This document shows positions 38,146 to 47,550 of a DNA stretch of 64,000 nt, piece after piece. Under the pieces are notes generated by a model. That model saw only the letters and a program-made list of their open reading frames with translations. It ran no database searches and had not been told where the DNA came from. The translations under genes and the position numbers were made by a program. This DNA comes from Acinetobacter pragensis (GTDB taxonomy: Bacteria; Pseudomonadota; Gammaproteobacteria; Pseudomonadales; Moraxellaceae), in assembly GCF_001605895.1 (NCBI RefSeq), contig NZ_LUAW01000013.1:133170-197169 (forward strand). The letters are read 5' to 3'. Every line of letters begins with the position of its first letter. The first letter of the stretch is position 1.

Positions 38146-39699
38146 TTAGCCTGCAGCACGAAACTGCTGCGGCTGAATCTTCTGCGCCTTTGCTAAGGCA
38201 GCCTGCTTTCTTAAATATATACTAGGTCTATAACGATCTTCACCATAAATACGATACATATTTTCTAAAGTTTGTAAAATAATGTTATATCCGATTTTTT
38301 CTGCCCATTCAAATGGGCCTTGCGGATAATTAACGCCATATTTCATTGCTGAATCAATATCTTGTTCAGATGCAATATTATGCAGAACAGCTTCGCAACC
38401 TTCATTGACCAGCATTGAAATAGTGCGCAGCACATAAAGCCCAGCATGGTCTTTGCTCCAAATCGGTATCACATTCATGCCGGCAAAAAGCAAATCGACA
38501 GCATGCATGTCTTCTTGTGTACAGCAGGCAGACGCCGTCAGCGGTATTGCTTTGGCATGGGCCCAGTCAGCATGCCAATCCATCAGCACCACCTTGTCAT
38601 TGATATGGTCAATATCAACTGACGCTCCCAAGCTGAAACGCAAAGAAACATCACCGATTAAGATTTCATCATAGCCTCCGGCTTCTACATCCAGCTGGAT
38701 GTGAGAAGACTGCATTAGACGCTGAATCAAAGCGGAGGAATGCGGCCATGCACCTTTCACGACAAGCTTTAATTTATGCAAGGACTTGGCATAACAGACC
38801 GGCAATTCATATTTTGGCCGAACTTCTGCTTGGCTGTAGTCATAGAAACCTTGTTTTGACTTACGGCCATAGCAGCCTGCATCAACCAATTCTTTTTGAA
38901 TCAAGGACGGACGGTAGCGCGGCTCATAAAAAAACTCTTGATAGACACTTTTCGTGACTGAAAAATTTACATCCTGTCCAATTAAATCTGTCAGCTCACA
39001 TGGACCCATTGCAAAACGGCCGCATTCACGCATGATGAAATCTAATTGTTCCGGTGCTGTGACATTTTCCTGCAATGCACGAAATGCTTCGGCGTAGTAA
39101 GGGCGCGCAACGCGGTTTACAATAAAACCGGGAGTCGATTTAGCAGTCACAGGCACTTTTTTCCACGCAGCCATTAAAGCAGACAGCGCATCAGCCAGAG
39201 CCGAATCCGTTTTTAAGCCGCTGATAATTTCTACCAGCTTCATGACAGGCGCGGGGTTAAAAAAATGCAGTCCCACGACCCGTTCAGGATGAGAAATAGC
39301 CGAAGCAATAGCCGTAATAGAAATAGAAGATGTATTCGAAGCAAAAATTGCTTGCTCAGAACAAATTTCAGCCAGCTGCTGAAATAGATGCTGCTTCACC
39401 TCTTTCTTTTCAATAATCGCTTCGATAATTAAATCTGCATCAGCCAGCTGCGCCAGCGCATCGGCTGCCGTTAAATTTGCCAGAGTGCTGTCAAACAGCT
39501 GCTGGGGCATTTTTCCAGCTTGCACACGCTTATTCAGCTGTACCGACAGCTGCTCTAAGGCCTGCTTGGTTTTGGCTGCGTCAGTATCAAAAACATAGGT
39601 CTGATGTCCGTTCATGGCGGCCAGCTGGGCGATACCTATTCCCATGGTACCTGCACCAATCACCGCAACTTTAGCCTGCTGTAAATTAATCTGCGGCAT
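38146..39699 (-). CDS. paaH: 3-Hydroxyadipyl-CoA dehydrogenase (PaaH)
   Basis: NAD-dependent oxidation of 3-hydroxyadipyl-CoA. The 517-residue product is the fused double-domain form. The NAD site is VIGAGTMGIGIAQLAAMNG at about residues 14-32. The catalytic His lies in VVGLHFFNPAPVMKLVEII. A second 3HCDH C-terminal domain covers about 400-490 (GVNYPQGPFEWAEKIG). Start ATG follows AAGGATGCTGAGTT. The gap to paaG is 3 bases. Confidence 0.94.
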   Translation of the reverse strand: MPQINLQQAKVAVIGAGTMGIGIAQLAAMNGHQTYVFDTDAAKTKQALEQLSVQLNKRVQAGKMPQQLFDSTLANLTAADALAQLADADLIIEAIIEKKEVKQHLFQQLAEICSEQAIFASNTSSISITAIASAISHPERVVGLHFFNPAPVMKLVEIISGLKTDSALADALSALMAAWKKVPVTAKSTPGFIVNRVARPYYAEAFRALQENVTAPEQLDFIMRECGRFAMGPCELTDLIGQDVNFSVTKSVYQEFFYEPRYRPSLIQKELVDAGCYGRKSKQGFYDYSQAEVRPKYELPVCYAKSLHKLKLVVKGAWPHSSALIQRLMQSSHIQLDVEAGGYDEILIGDVSLRFSLGASVDIDHINDKVVLMDWHADWAHAKAIPLTASACCTQEDMHAVDLLFAGMNVIPIWSKDHAGLYVLRTISMLVNEGCEAVLHNIASEQDIDSAMKYGVNYPQGPFEWAEKIGYNIILQTLENMYRIYGEDRYRPSIYLRKQAALAKAQKIQPQQFRAAG

Positions 39700-39702
39700 A
39701 AC

Positions 39703-40494
39703 TCAGCATCCTTTATATTCAGGAGTTCGTTTTTGCATAAAGGCCTGCACACCTTCTTTATAATCACTGGAGCGGCCCGCCAAACGCTGTAAATCGCGCT
39801 CTAAAATCAGCTGATCGTCCAAGTTATTGTGCGCAGCGGCATTAATGGCTTTCTTAATCAAAGACAGACCGTAGGTTGGCTGCTTCGCCAAATGCTCTGC
39901 CATTTTTTCAGCTTCTGATTTTAATGCATCATCCTCAACTGCCTGCCAAATCATTCCCAGCTGCACAGCGCGTTCCGCCGGAATTTTATCGCCTAACATT
40001 GCCAAGCCCATTGCCTGCGCGCGCCCCACTAGACGCGGCAAAAACCAGGTGCCGCCAGAATCCGGCACAAGGCCCAAACGGCAAAAGGCCTGTATAAAAG
40101 AGGCAGATCGCGCAGCAATCACAATATCGCACGCCAAGGCAATGTTCGCGCCGGCCCCTGCTGCGACGCCATTCACGGCGCAAATCACCGGCTTCGGCAT
40201 TTCAGTGATGAGCTTAATCAACGGGTTGTAATATTTTTCAATAGACAGGCCTAAATCCGGAGCATCGGCATTAGGGTCTACCACGCGGTCATTCAAGTCC
40301 TGACCTGCGCAGAAACCGCGCCCTTCAGCTGAAATCACTACCGTACGGACTGCACTGTCTTTCGCCCACGCTTTCATTACGCTGGACACTTCCTGATGCA
40401 TGGTTTCATTAAAGCTGTTTAATTGCTTTGGACGGTTAAAGGTTAAGTAGCCTACTGCATTTTTTTCTTCAACAATGATGGTTTGATAATCCAT
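39703..40494 (-). CDS. paaG: 1,2-Epoxyphenylacetyl-CoA isomerase (PaaG)
   Basis: Crotonase-fold isomerase that turns the ring epoxide into the oxepin-CoA. The 263-residue protein shows EGRGFCAGQDLNDR and VAAGAGANIALACDIVIAA, the oxyanion-hole loops, and SFIQAFCRLGLVPDSGGTW, which carries the catalytic Asp. It overlaps the paaF stop by one base (shared at 40494). Confidence 0.93.
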   Translation of the reverse strand: MDYQTIIVEEKNAVGYLTFNRPKQLNSFNETMHQEVSSVMKAWAKDSAVRTVVISAEGRGFCAGQDLNDRVVDPNADAPDLGLSIEKYYNPLIKLITEMPKPVICAVNGVAAGAGANIALACDIVIAARSASFIQAFCRLGLVPDSGGTWFLPRLVGRAQAMGLAMLGDKIPAERAVQLGMIWQAVEDDALKSEAEKMAEHLAKQPTYGLSLIKKAINAAAHNNLDDQLILERDLQRLAGRSSDYKEGVQAFMQKRTPEYKGC

Positions 40495-41264
40495 TACACA
40501 CCTCTAAATTCCGGTTTTCTTTTTTCTAAAAATGCACTGATGCCTTCTTGGCGGTCTTGGGTAGCGGCCAGCCAGACAAAATGCTGACGTTCCAACTTCA
40601 AGCCCTGACTTAATGTCACTTCATGAATTGATTTCAATGACTGCTTAATCACGCGGATCGCCAGCGGCGCTTGCCGGGCTATTTTTTCCGCCAGTTCCAA
40701 GCCGTATTGAACAGTCAGTTGCGCTGGGCAAATTTGACTGCTGATGCCATGCTGCACGGCTGTTTGCGCCGGGATCATTTCGCCGGTCATTGCCCAGCGC
40801 ATTGTCAGCTGCTGACCAACTAAACGCGCCAAGCGCTGTGTTCCGCCTGCGCCCGGCAGCATGCCTAAGCCGATTTCGGGCAAAGCGAACTGCGCATTGT
40901 CACCGGTCAGCACCATGTCTCCATGCAGCGCCAATTCAAAACCCGCCCCTAAAGCATAGCCATTGACTGCCATAATCAACGGTTTAGAAAATTCATCAAT
41001 ACATTTCCAAAGCTGAGGACGCCGATCCTGCTGAATGCTGACCACATCCAGCTGCGCCAATTCATTCAGGTCAGCACCCGCTGCAAAGCATGTCGGATTT
41101 CCTGTAACAATGACCGCTTTTACAGCGGCGTCAGCATCCAGACTTTGCAGGCAATTCACAATTTCCTGCAGCGTGGCATTGTTCAGCGCATTGCGTTTTT
41201 CCGGACGGTTCAGCTCAATCAGCGCCACACCGGCTTTGGGGAAACTGATTTTAATGTTTTGCAT
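40494..41264 (-). CDS. paaF: 2,3-Dehydroadipyl-CoA hydratase (PaaF)
   Basis: Crotonase-fold hydratase of 256 residues. Marks are CFAAGADLNELAQL, GYALGAGFELALHGDMV and FALPEIGLGMLPGAGGTQR, the last holding the catalytic Glu of true enoyl-CoA hydratases (ALPE), unlike PaaG. ATG follows AAGGAGTTCAAGG. It is 36 bp after paaE. Confidence 0.93.
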   Translation of the reverse strand: MQNIKISFPKAGVALIELNRPEKRNALNNATLQEIVNCLQSLDADAAVKAVIVTGNPTCFAAGADLNELAQLDVVSIQQDRRPQLWKCIDEFSKPLIMAVNGYALGAGFELALHGDMVLTGDNAQFALPEIGLGMLPGAGGTQRLARLVGQQLTMRWAMTGEMIPAQTAVQHGISSQICPAQLTVQYGLELAEKIARQAPLAIRVIKQSLKSIHEVTLSQGLKLERQHFVWLAATQDRQEGISAFLEKRKPEFRGV

Positions 41265-41300
41265 CCTTGAACTCCTTTTTCTGCCCCATCCATGAAGGCG

Positions 41301-42359
41301 TTATTCGTCAAAACTCAAACGGACATTCGGTGTAGTTGGACGCGCCTGACAGCTCAGCACATAACCTTTTTCAATTTCTTCAAGTTCAAGGCTGTAGTTG
41401 ACCGCCATCTCAACCTGACCTTCCAGCACCTTGCATTTGCATGTCGCGCACACCCCGCCCTTGCAGGCATACGGCAAGTCCGCACCGGCGCGCAGCGCGG
41501 CATCCAAAATGCTGTCATCCTGTTTAGAAACTTCGACAATCAGTTCACGGCCATCCAGCACAATATTCACTTTTTCTTCACTGCGCCGTTCAATCTGCTG
41601 CGCCGATGCTTTTTGCACAGCGCCTGTATTGAAACGCTCTGTATGAATCTTGCTGCGCTCAATACCCAATTCAGGCAATACGGTTTCCACCGCTTCCATC
41701 ATTTCTTCTGGGCCGCAGGCAAAGCAATGATCTGTATTGACATCAATCAAGTCTGCTGTGAACAGCTGCTTTAATTTTTCAGCATCAATACGGCCATTAA
41801 AGATTTCGCTGTCATTGAATTCACGTGAAAAAATATTGATCAGCTGCAAGCGTTCTTTAAAACGGTCTTTGAGATCCATAATTTGCTCGGCAAACATGGT
41901 CTGTTTCCACGAACGGTTGCCATAAACCAAGGTAAAGCGGGATTCAGGCAGGCGATTCAGTACTGATTTCACAATCGAAAGAATGGGTGTTATGCCGCTG
42001 CCTGCGGCAAAACCTAAATAGTTTTGTCCGGCTGCCTTGGCCGCTTTTTGAAAAAATACCCCTTGCGGCGGCATTACATCCAGCACGTCACCCGCTTTTA
42101 AGTGCGCATTTGCCCATGTAGAAAATTGACCTTGATCAATCTGTTTAATCGCAATGCTCATGTCTTCCTGCACATCACTGCATATTGAATAGCAGCGGCG
42201 CAGTTCAACGCCATCACTTAAATGGCGGATCGTTAAATGCTGACCTGGCTGGTACTGGAATGCATCCAGCTGCTCTGGCGCAAGGTCAAAAGAAATACAA
42301 ATGGCCTGTTCAGTTTGAGGCTGAACAGCTTTAATCGTTAATGGTACAAATTGACTCAT
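41301..42359 (-). CDS. paaE: Phenylacetyl-CoA epoxidase reductase subunit PaaE
   Basis: Passes electrons from NAD(P)H to the di-iron subunit. The 352-residue product has an N-terminal FAD domain with RRCYSICS (about 54-61), an NAD domain with GFAAGSGITPILSIVKS, and a C-terminal 2Fe-2S domain with CKGGVCATCKCKVLEG. Domain order is FAD, NAD, FeS. The ring-cutting epoxidase is PaaABCE. Confidence 0.95.
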   Translation of the reverse strand: MSQFVPLTIKAVQPQTEQAICISFDLAPEQLDAFQYQPGQHLTIRHLSDGVELRRCYSICSDVQEDMSIAIKQIDQGQFSTWANAHLKAGDVLDVMPPQGVFFQKAAKAAGQNYLGFAAGSGITPILSIVKSVLNRLPESRFTLVYGNRSWKQTMFAEQIMDLKDRFKERLQLINIFSREFNDSEIFNGRIDAEKLKQLFTADLIDVNTDHCFACGPEEMMEAVETVLPELGIERSKIHTERFNTGAVQKASAQQIERRSEEKVNIVLDGRELIVEVSKQDDSILDAALRAGADLPYACKGGVCATCKCKVLEGQVEMAVNYSLELEEIEKGYVLSCQARPTTPNVRLSFDE

Positions 42360-42420
42360 GTGAAAATCCCTCTTTCTTTTCAGCTATTGCTAAATGCGTT
42401 CAATCTTGCCGCTGCGGGTG

Positions 42421-42930
42421 TTAAATACATTTAAAATAGTCAAAAGGTTCTAAGCAGTCCTGGCACTTGTATAAAGCCTTGCATGCGGTAGAACTGAATT
42501 CGCTTAATAGTTTGGTGTGCTGGCTGCGGCAGTGCGGGCATTCGATTCCGTCGCTTAAAGCCACATGTGTACCGCAGCTGGCCGCTTCACCTTTCGGAGG
42601 CGCAATGCCGTACTGACGCAGCTTTTGCTTTCCTGCTTCGCTCATCCAGTCGGTGGTCCATGCTTCAGATAAATCCACCACAACATTTACCGGTGTTAAG
42701 CCTTTGGCTACAAAAGCTTGCGTAATTTCCGCTTTTAATAGATCTGTTGCAGGGCATCCACTGTAGGTAGGTGTAAGCCGGACTACAATTTCATTTTGCA
42801 GATTCAATTCCACCCCGCGGATCATGCCTAAATCAAGCACAGACAATACTGGAATTTCAGGATCTGACACCTGCGCCAGCACATCCCACCATTCATTTGC
42901 TGCATGCCGAATTAAATTCATGCGACTCAC
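42421..42930 (-). CDS. paaD: Phenylacetyl-CoA epoxidase assembly protein PaaD
   Basis: The 169-residue protein joins an N-terminal DUF59/MIP18 domain (DPEIPVLSVLDLGMIRGVE) with a C-terminal zinc-ribbon-like part (IECPHCRS, LYKCQDCLEPFDYFKC). The family helps iron-sulfur or di-iron assembly of the epoxidase. It lies 61 bp before paaE. Confidence 0.94.
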   Translation of the reverse strand: MSRMNLIRHAANEWWDVLAQVSDPEIPVLSVLDLGMIRGVELNLQNEIVVRLTPTYSGCPATDLLKAEITQAFVAKGLTPVNVVVDLSEAWTTDWMSEAGKQKLRQYGIAPPKGEAASCGTHVALSDGIECPHCRSQHTKLLSEFSSTACKALYKCQDCLEPFDYFKCI

Positions 42931-42949
42931 TCCCTGTGATGCGGCCCAA

Positions 42950-43705
42950 TTACCAAGTCATATTGGGGTAAGAGCGCTGCAGATACTGCAGCTCAGCTAA
43001 AACATAGCCCAAATGTTCGGTATGCAGGCCTTGTTTCGCTCCGCTACGGTAAGCGCCTTCTGGCGGCAATGCCAAATTAAACTGTGCAAGCTCAGCCTGA
43101 ATGTTCTCCATCCACTGTGTTTTTAAAATTTCAATATTCGGGATGATGCCGCTATCTACCAGCTGCTGCTCTTCGGCACTGAGGCCATACAGTTCCTCTG
43201 TAAAGCGCCACAATTGATTTAAGCCATTTTGAATTTTTTCATGCGCTTCCGCTGTGCCTAAGCTCAAACGTTCCATCCATGCTTTTGAAAACCGCAAATG
43301 GTATTTTACTTCTTTCAGTGTTTTTACCGCAAATGCAGACAGCTGTGCATTGCGGCTGTTGCTCAGCGCAGCGAACAGCAGCGCATGGTAATGATCCATC
43401 AGCCATTGACGTACAATGGTCTGTCCGAAATCACCGTTCGGCTGTTCACAGAGCAGTAAATTGCGGTATTCGCGCTCTGTACGGAAATACGCCAATTTGT
43501 CTTCATCATGGCCCAATCCTTCTACTTCGCCTGCAAGGCTTAATGCGGTACGCGCTTGCCCCAGCAGGTCTAAACCGATATTGGCTAAGGCAATATCCAG
43601 TTCCAGCTCTGGCGCATGGCCGCACCATTCAGCTAGACGATGTGACAAAATCAGCTGGCTGTCGCCCACATGTAATAGAAATTGCGCTAATGCTTGATTG
43701 CTCAT
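42950..43705 (-). CDS. paaC: Phenylacetyl-CoA epoxidase structural subunit PaaC
   Basis: Ferritin-like partner of PaaA with no own metal site. I chose the ATG at 43705, since AGAGGG is 8 bases upstream. A GTG three codons earlier overlaps that site. The 251-residue product shows DIALANIGLDLLGQARTAL, EYRNLLLCEQPNGDFG and the C-terminal LGYVLAELQYLQRSYPNMTW. Confidence 0.94.
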   Translation of the reverse strand: MSNQALAQFLLHVGDSQLILSHRLAEWCGHAPELELDIALANIGLDLLGQARTALSLAGEVEGLGHDEDKLAYFRTEREYRNLLLCEQPNGDFGQTIVRQWLMDHYHALLFAALSNSRNAQLSAFAVKTLKEVKYHLRFSKAWMERLSLGTAEAHEKIQNGLNQLWRFTEELYGLSAEEQQLVDSGIIPNIEILKTQWMENIQAELAQFNLALPPEGAYRSGAKQGLHTEHLGYVLAELQYLQRSYPNMTW

Positions 43706-43722
43706 GGTGTTCACCCTCTGCC

Positions 43723-44013
43723 TTACATGTGCTCGATGCCGTTTGGAATGTGATAAAAAGTCGGATGACGATAGACTTTGTCTAAAGACGGATCGAAAAA
43801 TTCCGGTTTTTCATCAGGCTGAGAGGAAGTGATCAGCTCAGATTTCACCACCCAAATGCTGATGCCCTCATTGCGGCGGGTATAAACATCACGCGCATTC
43901 TGCAATGCAATTTCATCATCCGGCGCGCGCAGGCTGCCGACATGGCGGTGGCTCAGGCCTTGCTTGCTGCGGACAAAAACTTCATATAAAGACCAATTTT
44001 TTTTGTTATCCAT
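43723..44013 (-). CDS. paaB: Phenylacetyl-CoA epoxidase subunit PaaB
   Basis: The 96-residue small subunit keeps the multimer together. Family marks are WSLYEVFVRSKQGLSHRHVG and NARDVYTRRNEGISIWVV. It lies 30 bp after paaA and before paaC in the usual order. Confidence 0.95.
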   Translation of the reverse strand: MDNKKNWSLYEVFVRSKQGLSHRHVGSLRAPDDEIALQNARDVYTRRNEGISIWVVKSELITSSQPDEKPEFFDPSLDKVYRHPTFYHIPNGIEHM

Positions 44014-44043
44014 GACTGTGCTTTCCTTTATTTCCTAAAATAT

Positions 44044-44988
44044 TTAAGCAACTTTTTGCGCTGACGGGTTTGACTGCTTTTGTGCAAATACTGCAGCTGA
44101 TTCACGCACCCACTGGCCGCCTTCCCATGCCTTGCGGCGCGCTTCAATACGTTCGTGATTGCATGGGCCTTTGCCGGCAATGACTGCAAAGAACTCATCC
44201 CAGTTCACTTCACCAAATTCGTAATGGCCGGTTTCTTCATTAAATTTTAAGTCAGCATCTGGAACGCTCAGTCCCAGCTGGTGCACTTGAGCCACCGTGT
44301 TGTCGACAAATTTTTGACGCAGCGCATCATTGCTGAACAGTTTTATTTTCCACGCCAGACTTTGCGCGCTGTTCGGTGAATTATCATCGCTAGGGCCAAA
44401 CATCATCAGCGCAGGCCACCAGAAACGGTTCACGGCGTCTTGTGCCATCTGTTTCTGTTCCGGCGTGCCGTTGGCCAACACCATCATGGCTTCAAAGCCT
44501 TGCCGCTGGTGAAAGCTTTCTTCCTTACAGATCCGCACCATGGCACGGGCATACGGGCCATAAGATGTGCGGCATAGCGCCACCTGATTCACAATAGCGG
44601 CGCCATCCACCAGCCAGCCAATGGCAGCGACGTCCGCCCAGCTCAGTGTTGGATAATTGAAAATAGAAGAGTATTTCATGCGGCCAGCAATCAGCTTGTC
44701 CATCATGTCATCACGGTCTGCCCCTAATGTTTCGGCAGCGCTGTACAAATAAAGTGCATGGCCTGCTTCATCCTGAACTTTAGCCAAAAGCACCGCTTTA
44801 CGCTTCAAAGATGGCGCACGGGTAATCCAGTTGCCTTCCGGCAGCATGCCTACCACTTCTGAATGCGCATGCTGGCCAATTTGGCGAATTAATGTTTTGC
44901 GGTAAGCATCCGGCATCCAGTCCTTCGGCTCGATTGAAACGTCCTTTTCAATATTTTGCTCAAATCTTTGTTGTTGCATGTCCATCAT
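44044..44988 (-). CDS. paaA: Phenylacetyl-CoA epoxidase oxygenase subunit PaaA
   Basis: Di-iron catalytic subunit of PaaABCE. A longer frame reaches 45048, but TGAGG just before the ATG-ATG pair at 44988/44985 sets the start there. The upstream 20 codons would run through the operator. The product is 314 residues. Metal-ligand helices are seen in [13 protein letters not shown] and [17 protein letters not shown]. It heads the minus-strand paa unit. Confidence 0.94.
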   Translation of the reverse strand: MMDMQQQRFEQNIEKDVSIEPKDWMPDAYRKTLIRQIGQHAHSEVVGMLPEGNWITRAPSLKRKAVLLAKVQDEAGHALYLYSAAETLGADRDDMMDKLIAGRMKYSSIFNYPTLSWADVAAIGWLVDGAAIVNQVALCRTSYGPYARAMVRICKEESFHQRQGFEAMMVLANGTPEQKQMAQDAVNRFWWPALMMFGPSDDNSPNSAQSLAWKIKLFSNDALRQKFVDNTVAQVHQLGLSVPDADLKFNEETGHYEFGEVNWDEFFAVIAGKGPCNHERIEARRKAWEGGQWVRESAAVFAQKQSNPSAQKVA

Positions 44989-45028
44989 TGCCTCACTTAT
45001 CCCAAGTGTTGATACATTTAAATTAAAA

Positions 45029-45067
45029 CGATACACATATAAAATCAATATATATTTTTTAGTATCA
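45029..45067. promoter_or_regulatory. Candidate PaaX operator at the paaA promoter
   Basis: CGATAC (45029-45034) and GTATCA (45062-45067) are separated by exactly 27 bases, the geometry known for E. coli PaaX (TGATTC-N27-GAATCA). An extra TGATAC half-site is at 45010-45015. It is 41 bp upstream of the paaA start. Confidence 0.6.
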
Positions 45068-45219
45068 CTTAAATTATTTCATTAAAATACCACAAGACAT
45101 TGTTTTTAAATATCTTTATATATTTAATACTTTGGTCTTGTTTTTAATTCATACAATTATGATTGACTTTTTTACTTTTTAAACACAAATTATGAAACAT
45201 CAAAACTAAAATTTATTTG

Positions 45220-45234
45220 TAAACGTATCATAAA
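45220..45234 (-). promoter_or_regulatory. Candidate PaaX half-site at paaZ
   Basis: On the minus strand TTTATGATACGTTTA agrees with the recalled PaaX consensus WWTRTGATTCGYGWT at 12 of 15 positions. GTATCA is at 45225-45230 and a degraded partner TGAAAC lies 26 bases upstream (45193-45198). It directly precedes the paaZ ribosome site TGGAG. Confidence 0.5.
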
Positions 45235-45246
45235 TGGAGTTTTAAG

Positions 45247-47358
45247 ATGTTAGAGTTAGACGATAGTAGCTCAACAGCAAACGATCAGGCCGATCAGTAC
45301 GCCGCAGCGGCTTCAGTAAAGACGCTCAGTTCTTTGGTCTATGGCCAAGCCTACACAGCACAACAGGACTTGCGCATGGTTTATCATGCCATTAGCGGCG
45401 CAGCCGTTTATCAAGTCGGCAGCCAAGGCATCAATACCCAAGCGATTGTCGATTATGCCAAGCAAAAAGGTTCAGTCATTGCATCCTGGACATTCCACCA
45501 GCGCGCCAATGCGCTGAAACAGGCCGCGCAATATTTACTGGAACGCAAAGAAGAATATTATGAGCTGGCAAAAGCCACGGGCTGTACCCGTAAAGATGCC
45601 TGGATTGATATTGAAGGCGGAATCGGCACCTTATTTGCCTATTCAAGCTTGGTCCGCCGTGAACTGAGCGATGAAACCGCTTTAGTTGAAGATGCCTGGA
45701 TTCCATTATCTCAACACGGCACATTTGGCGCCAAGCATATTCTGAGTCCGAAAGCTGGCGTTGCCGTACATATCAATGCATTTAACTTTCCAATCTGGGG
45801 AATGCTGGAAAAAATTGCGCCGTCATTGCTGGCTGGCGTTCCGTGCATCGTAAAACCGGCAACAGAGGGCGCTGAATTGACCCATGCGGTCGTCAAAGCC
45901 ATTCATGAAAGCGGCTTCCTGCCCGAAGGCGCATTGCAGCTGATTTGCGGCCAAACCTATGATTTATTCAATCACCTCAACCCGCAAGATACTGTGACAT
46001 TTACCGGTTCTGCATCCACCGGGCAAAAACTGCGCGCGCATCCGCATCTTAATGCTTACTCCATCCCTTTCACTATGGAAGCGGATTCTGTCAACAGCGC
46101 AATTTTAACTGAACAGGCCAATGATGAAACCATCAACCTGTTTGTGCGTGAAGTCTTTCGGGAAATGACCACAAAATCTGGGCAAAAATGTACGGCCATC
46201 CGCCGTGCATTTGTACCGGCAGCATTGCTGGACTGCGTGCAAACCCGCTTAATCCAGAAGCTGGAAAAAGTGACTGTCGGCGATCCATCTGATGACGGCG
46301 TCACCATGGGCGCCTTGGCCAGTGTCAAACAAAAGCATGATGTAGCTGCTAAGGTTGAACAGCTAAGTCAAGATGCCGAAATTGTGTATGGCAGCCATTT
46401 GCGTCAGGATATAAAAATTCAATCACCGCATCCGGAAAAAGCCGCATTCTACCCGCCCACGGTTTTGGTCTGCAGACAGCCAAGCCAAGCCGAAAACATC
46501 CACCGCATTGAGGCTTTTGGTCCAGTCGTGACCTTAATGCCGTATGAAAACTTAACAGAACTGGCAGACCTCGTTGCGCGCGGCGAAGGCAGTTTGGTGG
46601 CGTCTATTGTCCGCGATAGCGATGAAAACATTGAATCGGTAGTGGCTAAAATTGCTCCGTGGCACGGACGGGTGCATATTTTAGATGCGGAAAGCGCAAA
46701 AGAAAGTACAGGTCACGGCTCTCCTCTGCCATATCTGGTGCATGGCGGCCCGGGCCGGGCCGGCGGCGGTGAAGAGCTTGGCGGCTTGCGTGCAGTAAAA
46801 CACTATATGCAGCGCACCGCCATTCAAGGTTCACCCAATGCAATGACCCAAGTGGGCCACAGCTGGACTGCAGGCGCTCAAGTATTTGAAGACCGCGTGC
46901 ACCCGTTCAAGAAATCCTTTGATGAGCTGCGTGTCGGAGAGCGTCTGCTGACCGCGCGCCGGACAGTTACAGAAGCCGATATTGTAAATTTCGGCTGCCT
47001 CAGCGGTGACCATTTTTATGCGCATATGGATAAAATTGCTGCAGCTGAATCTTTATTTGGTGAACGGGTTGCCCATGGCTACTTTATTGTGTCAGCCGCG
47101 GCAGGCTTATTTGTAGATGCTGCAGCAGGCCCTGTCATCGCCAATTACGGCATGGACAACTTACGCTTTGTAGAGCCGGTCAAAATTGGCGATACCATTC
47201 AAGTTGAATTGACCTGCAAGCAGAAAACCCCCAAACAGCAGCGTGATCCCGAACAAAAACCGCATGGTGTTGTAGTTTGGGATATCAAGGTAAAAAACCA
47301 GCGCGGCGACCTTGTCGCAACCTATGACATTCTCACCTTGGTAGAACGCGGTGCTTAA
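45247..47358 (+). CDS. paaZ: Oxepin-CoA hydrolase/3-oxo-5,6-dehydrosuberyl-CoA semialdehyde dehydrogenase (PaaZ)
   Basis: The 703-residue bifunctional enzyme opens the oxepin ring and oxidises the aldehyde. The N-terminal ALDH domain (about 25-545) has [29 protein letters not shown] and the nucleophile Cys in [11 protein letters not shown]. The C-terminal MaoC-like hotdog hydratase (about 560-700) has the catalytic Asp/His in GDHFYAH and [14 protein letters not shown]. It is divergent from the rest of paa. The N-terminus is about 20 residues longer than the E. coli enzyme. Confidence 0.95.
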   Translation: MLELDDSSSTANDQADQYAAAASVKTLSSLVYGQAYTAQQDLRMVYHAISGAAVYQVGSQGINTQAIVDYAKQKGSVIASWTFHQRANALKQAAQYLLERKEEYYELAKATGCTRKDAWIDIEGGIGTLFAYSSLVRRELSDETALVEDAWIPLSQHGTFGAKHILSPKAGVAVHINAFNFPIWGMLEKIAPSLLAGVPCIVKPATEGAELTHAVVKAIHESGFLPEGALQLICGQTYDLFNHLNPQDTVTFTGSASTGQKLRAHPHLNAYSIPFTMEADSVNSAILTEQANDETINLFVREVFREMTTKSGQKCTAIRRAFVPAALLDCVQTRLIQKLEKVTVGDPSDDGVTMGALASVKQKHDVAAKVEQLSQDAEIVYGSHLRQDIKIQSPHPEKAAFYPPTVLVCRQPSQAENIHRIEAFGPVVTLMPYENLTELADLVARGEGSLVASIVRDSDENIESVVAKIAPWHGRVHILDAESAKESTGHGSPLPYLVHGGPGRAGGGEELGGLRAVKHYMQRTAIQGSPNAMTQVGHSWTAGAQVFEDRVHPFKKSFDELRVGERLLTARRTVTEADIVNFGCLSGDHFYAHMDKIAAAESLFGERVAHGYFIVSAAAGLFVDAAAGPVIANYGMDNLRFVEPVKIGDTIQVELTCKQKTPKQQRDPEQKPHGVVVWDIKVKNQRGDLVATYDILTLVERGA

Positions 47359-47373
47359 GTAAGCAAAAAATCC

Positions 47374-47402
47374 AAAAAGGAATCCTAGTGATTCCTTTTT
47401 TT
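47374..47402 (+). terminator. Terminator after paaZ
   Basis: AAAAAGGAATC, loop CTAGT, GATTCCTTTTTTT. Perfect stem with T run, 16 bp after the stop. Confidence 0.92.
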
Positions 47403-47480
47403 ATAAAAAATAAATTAATTGAATCCTTTAATCAGAATTGTATTGACGAAAAGAGGATTAATCCATAAATTAACAAAATA

Positions 47481-47519
47481 TGATACAAAATAAAAATAAT
47501 ATTTAAATCAAAAGTATCA
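47481..47519. promoter_or_regulatory. Candidate PaaX operator upstream of the MFS gene
   Basis: TGATAC (47481-47486) and GTATCA (47514-47519) form a perfect inverted pair with exactly 27 bases between, the same geometry as the paaA site. It lies 31 bp upstream of the MFS start. Confidence 0.6.
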
Positions 47520-47550
47520 TTTATTTTATACAATCAGCACAGGAAGTCGC

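Noticed and set aside
41292..41774. 160-codon plus-strand frame opposite paaE
   Set aside because: It is antisense to the well-supported FeS and NAD domains of PaaE, so it is a shadow.
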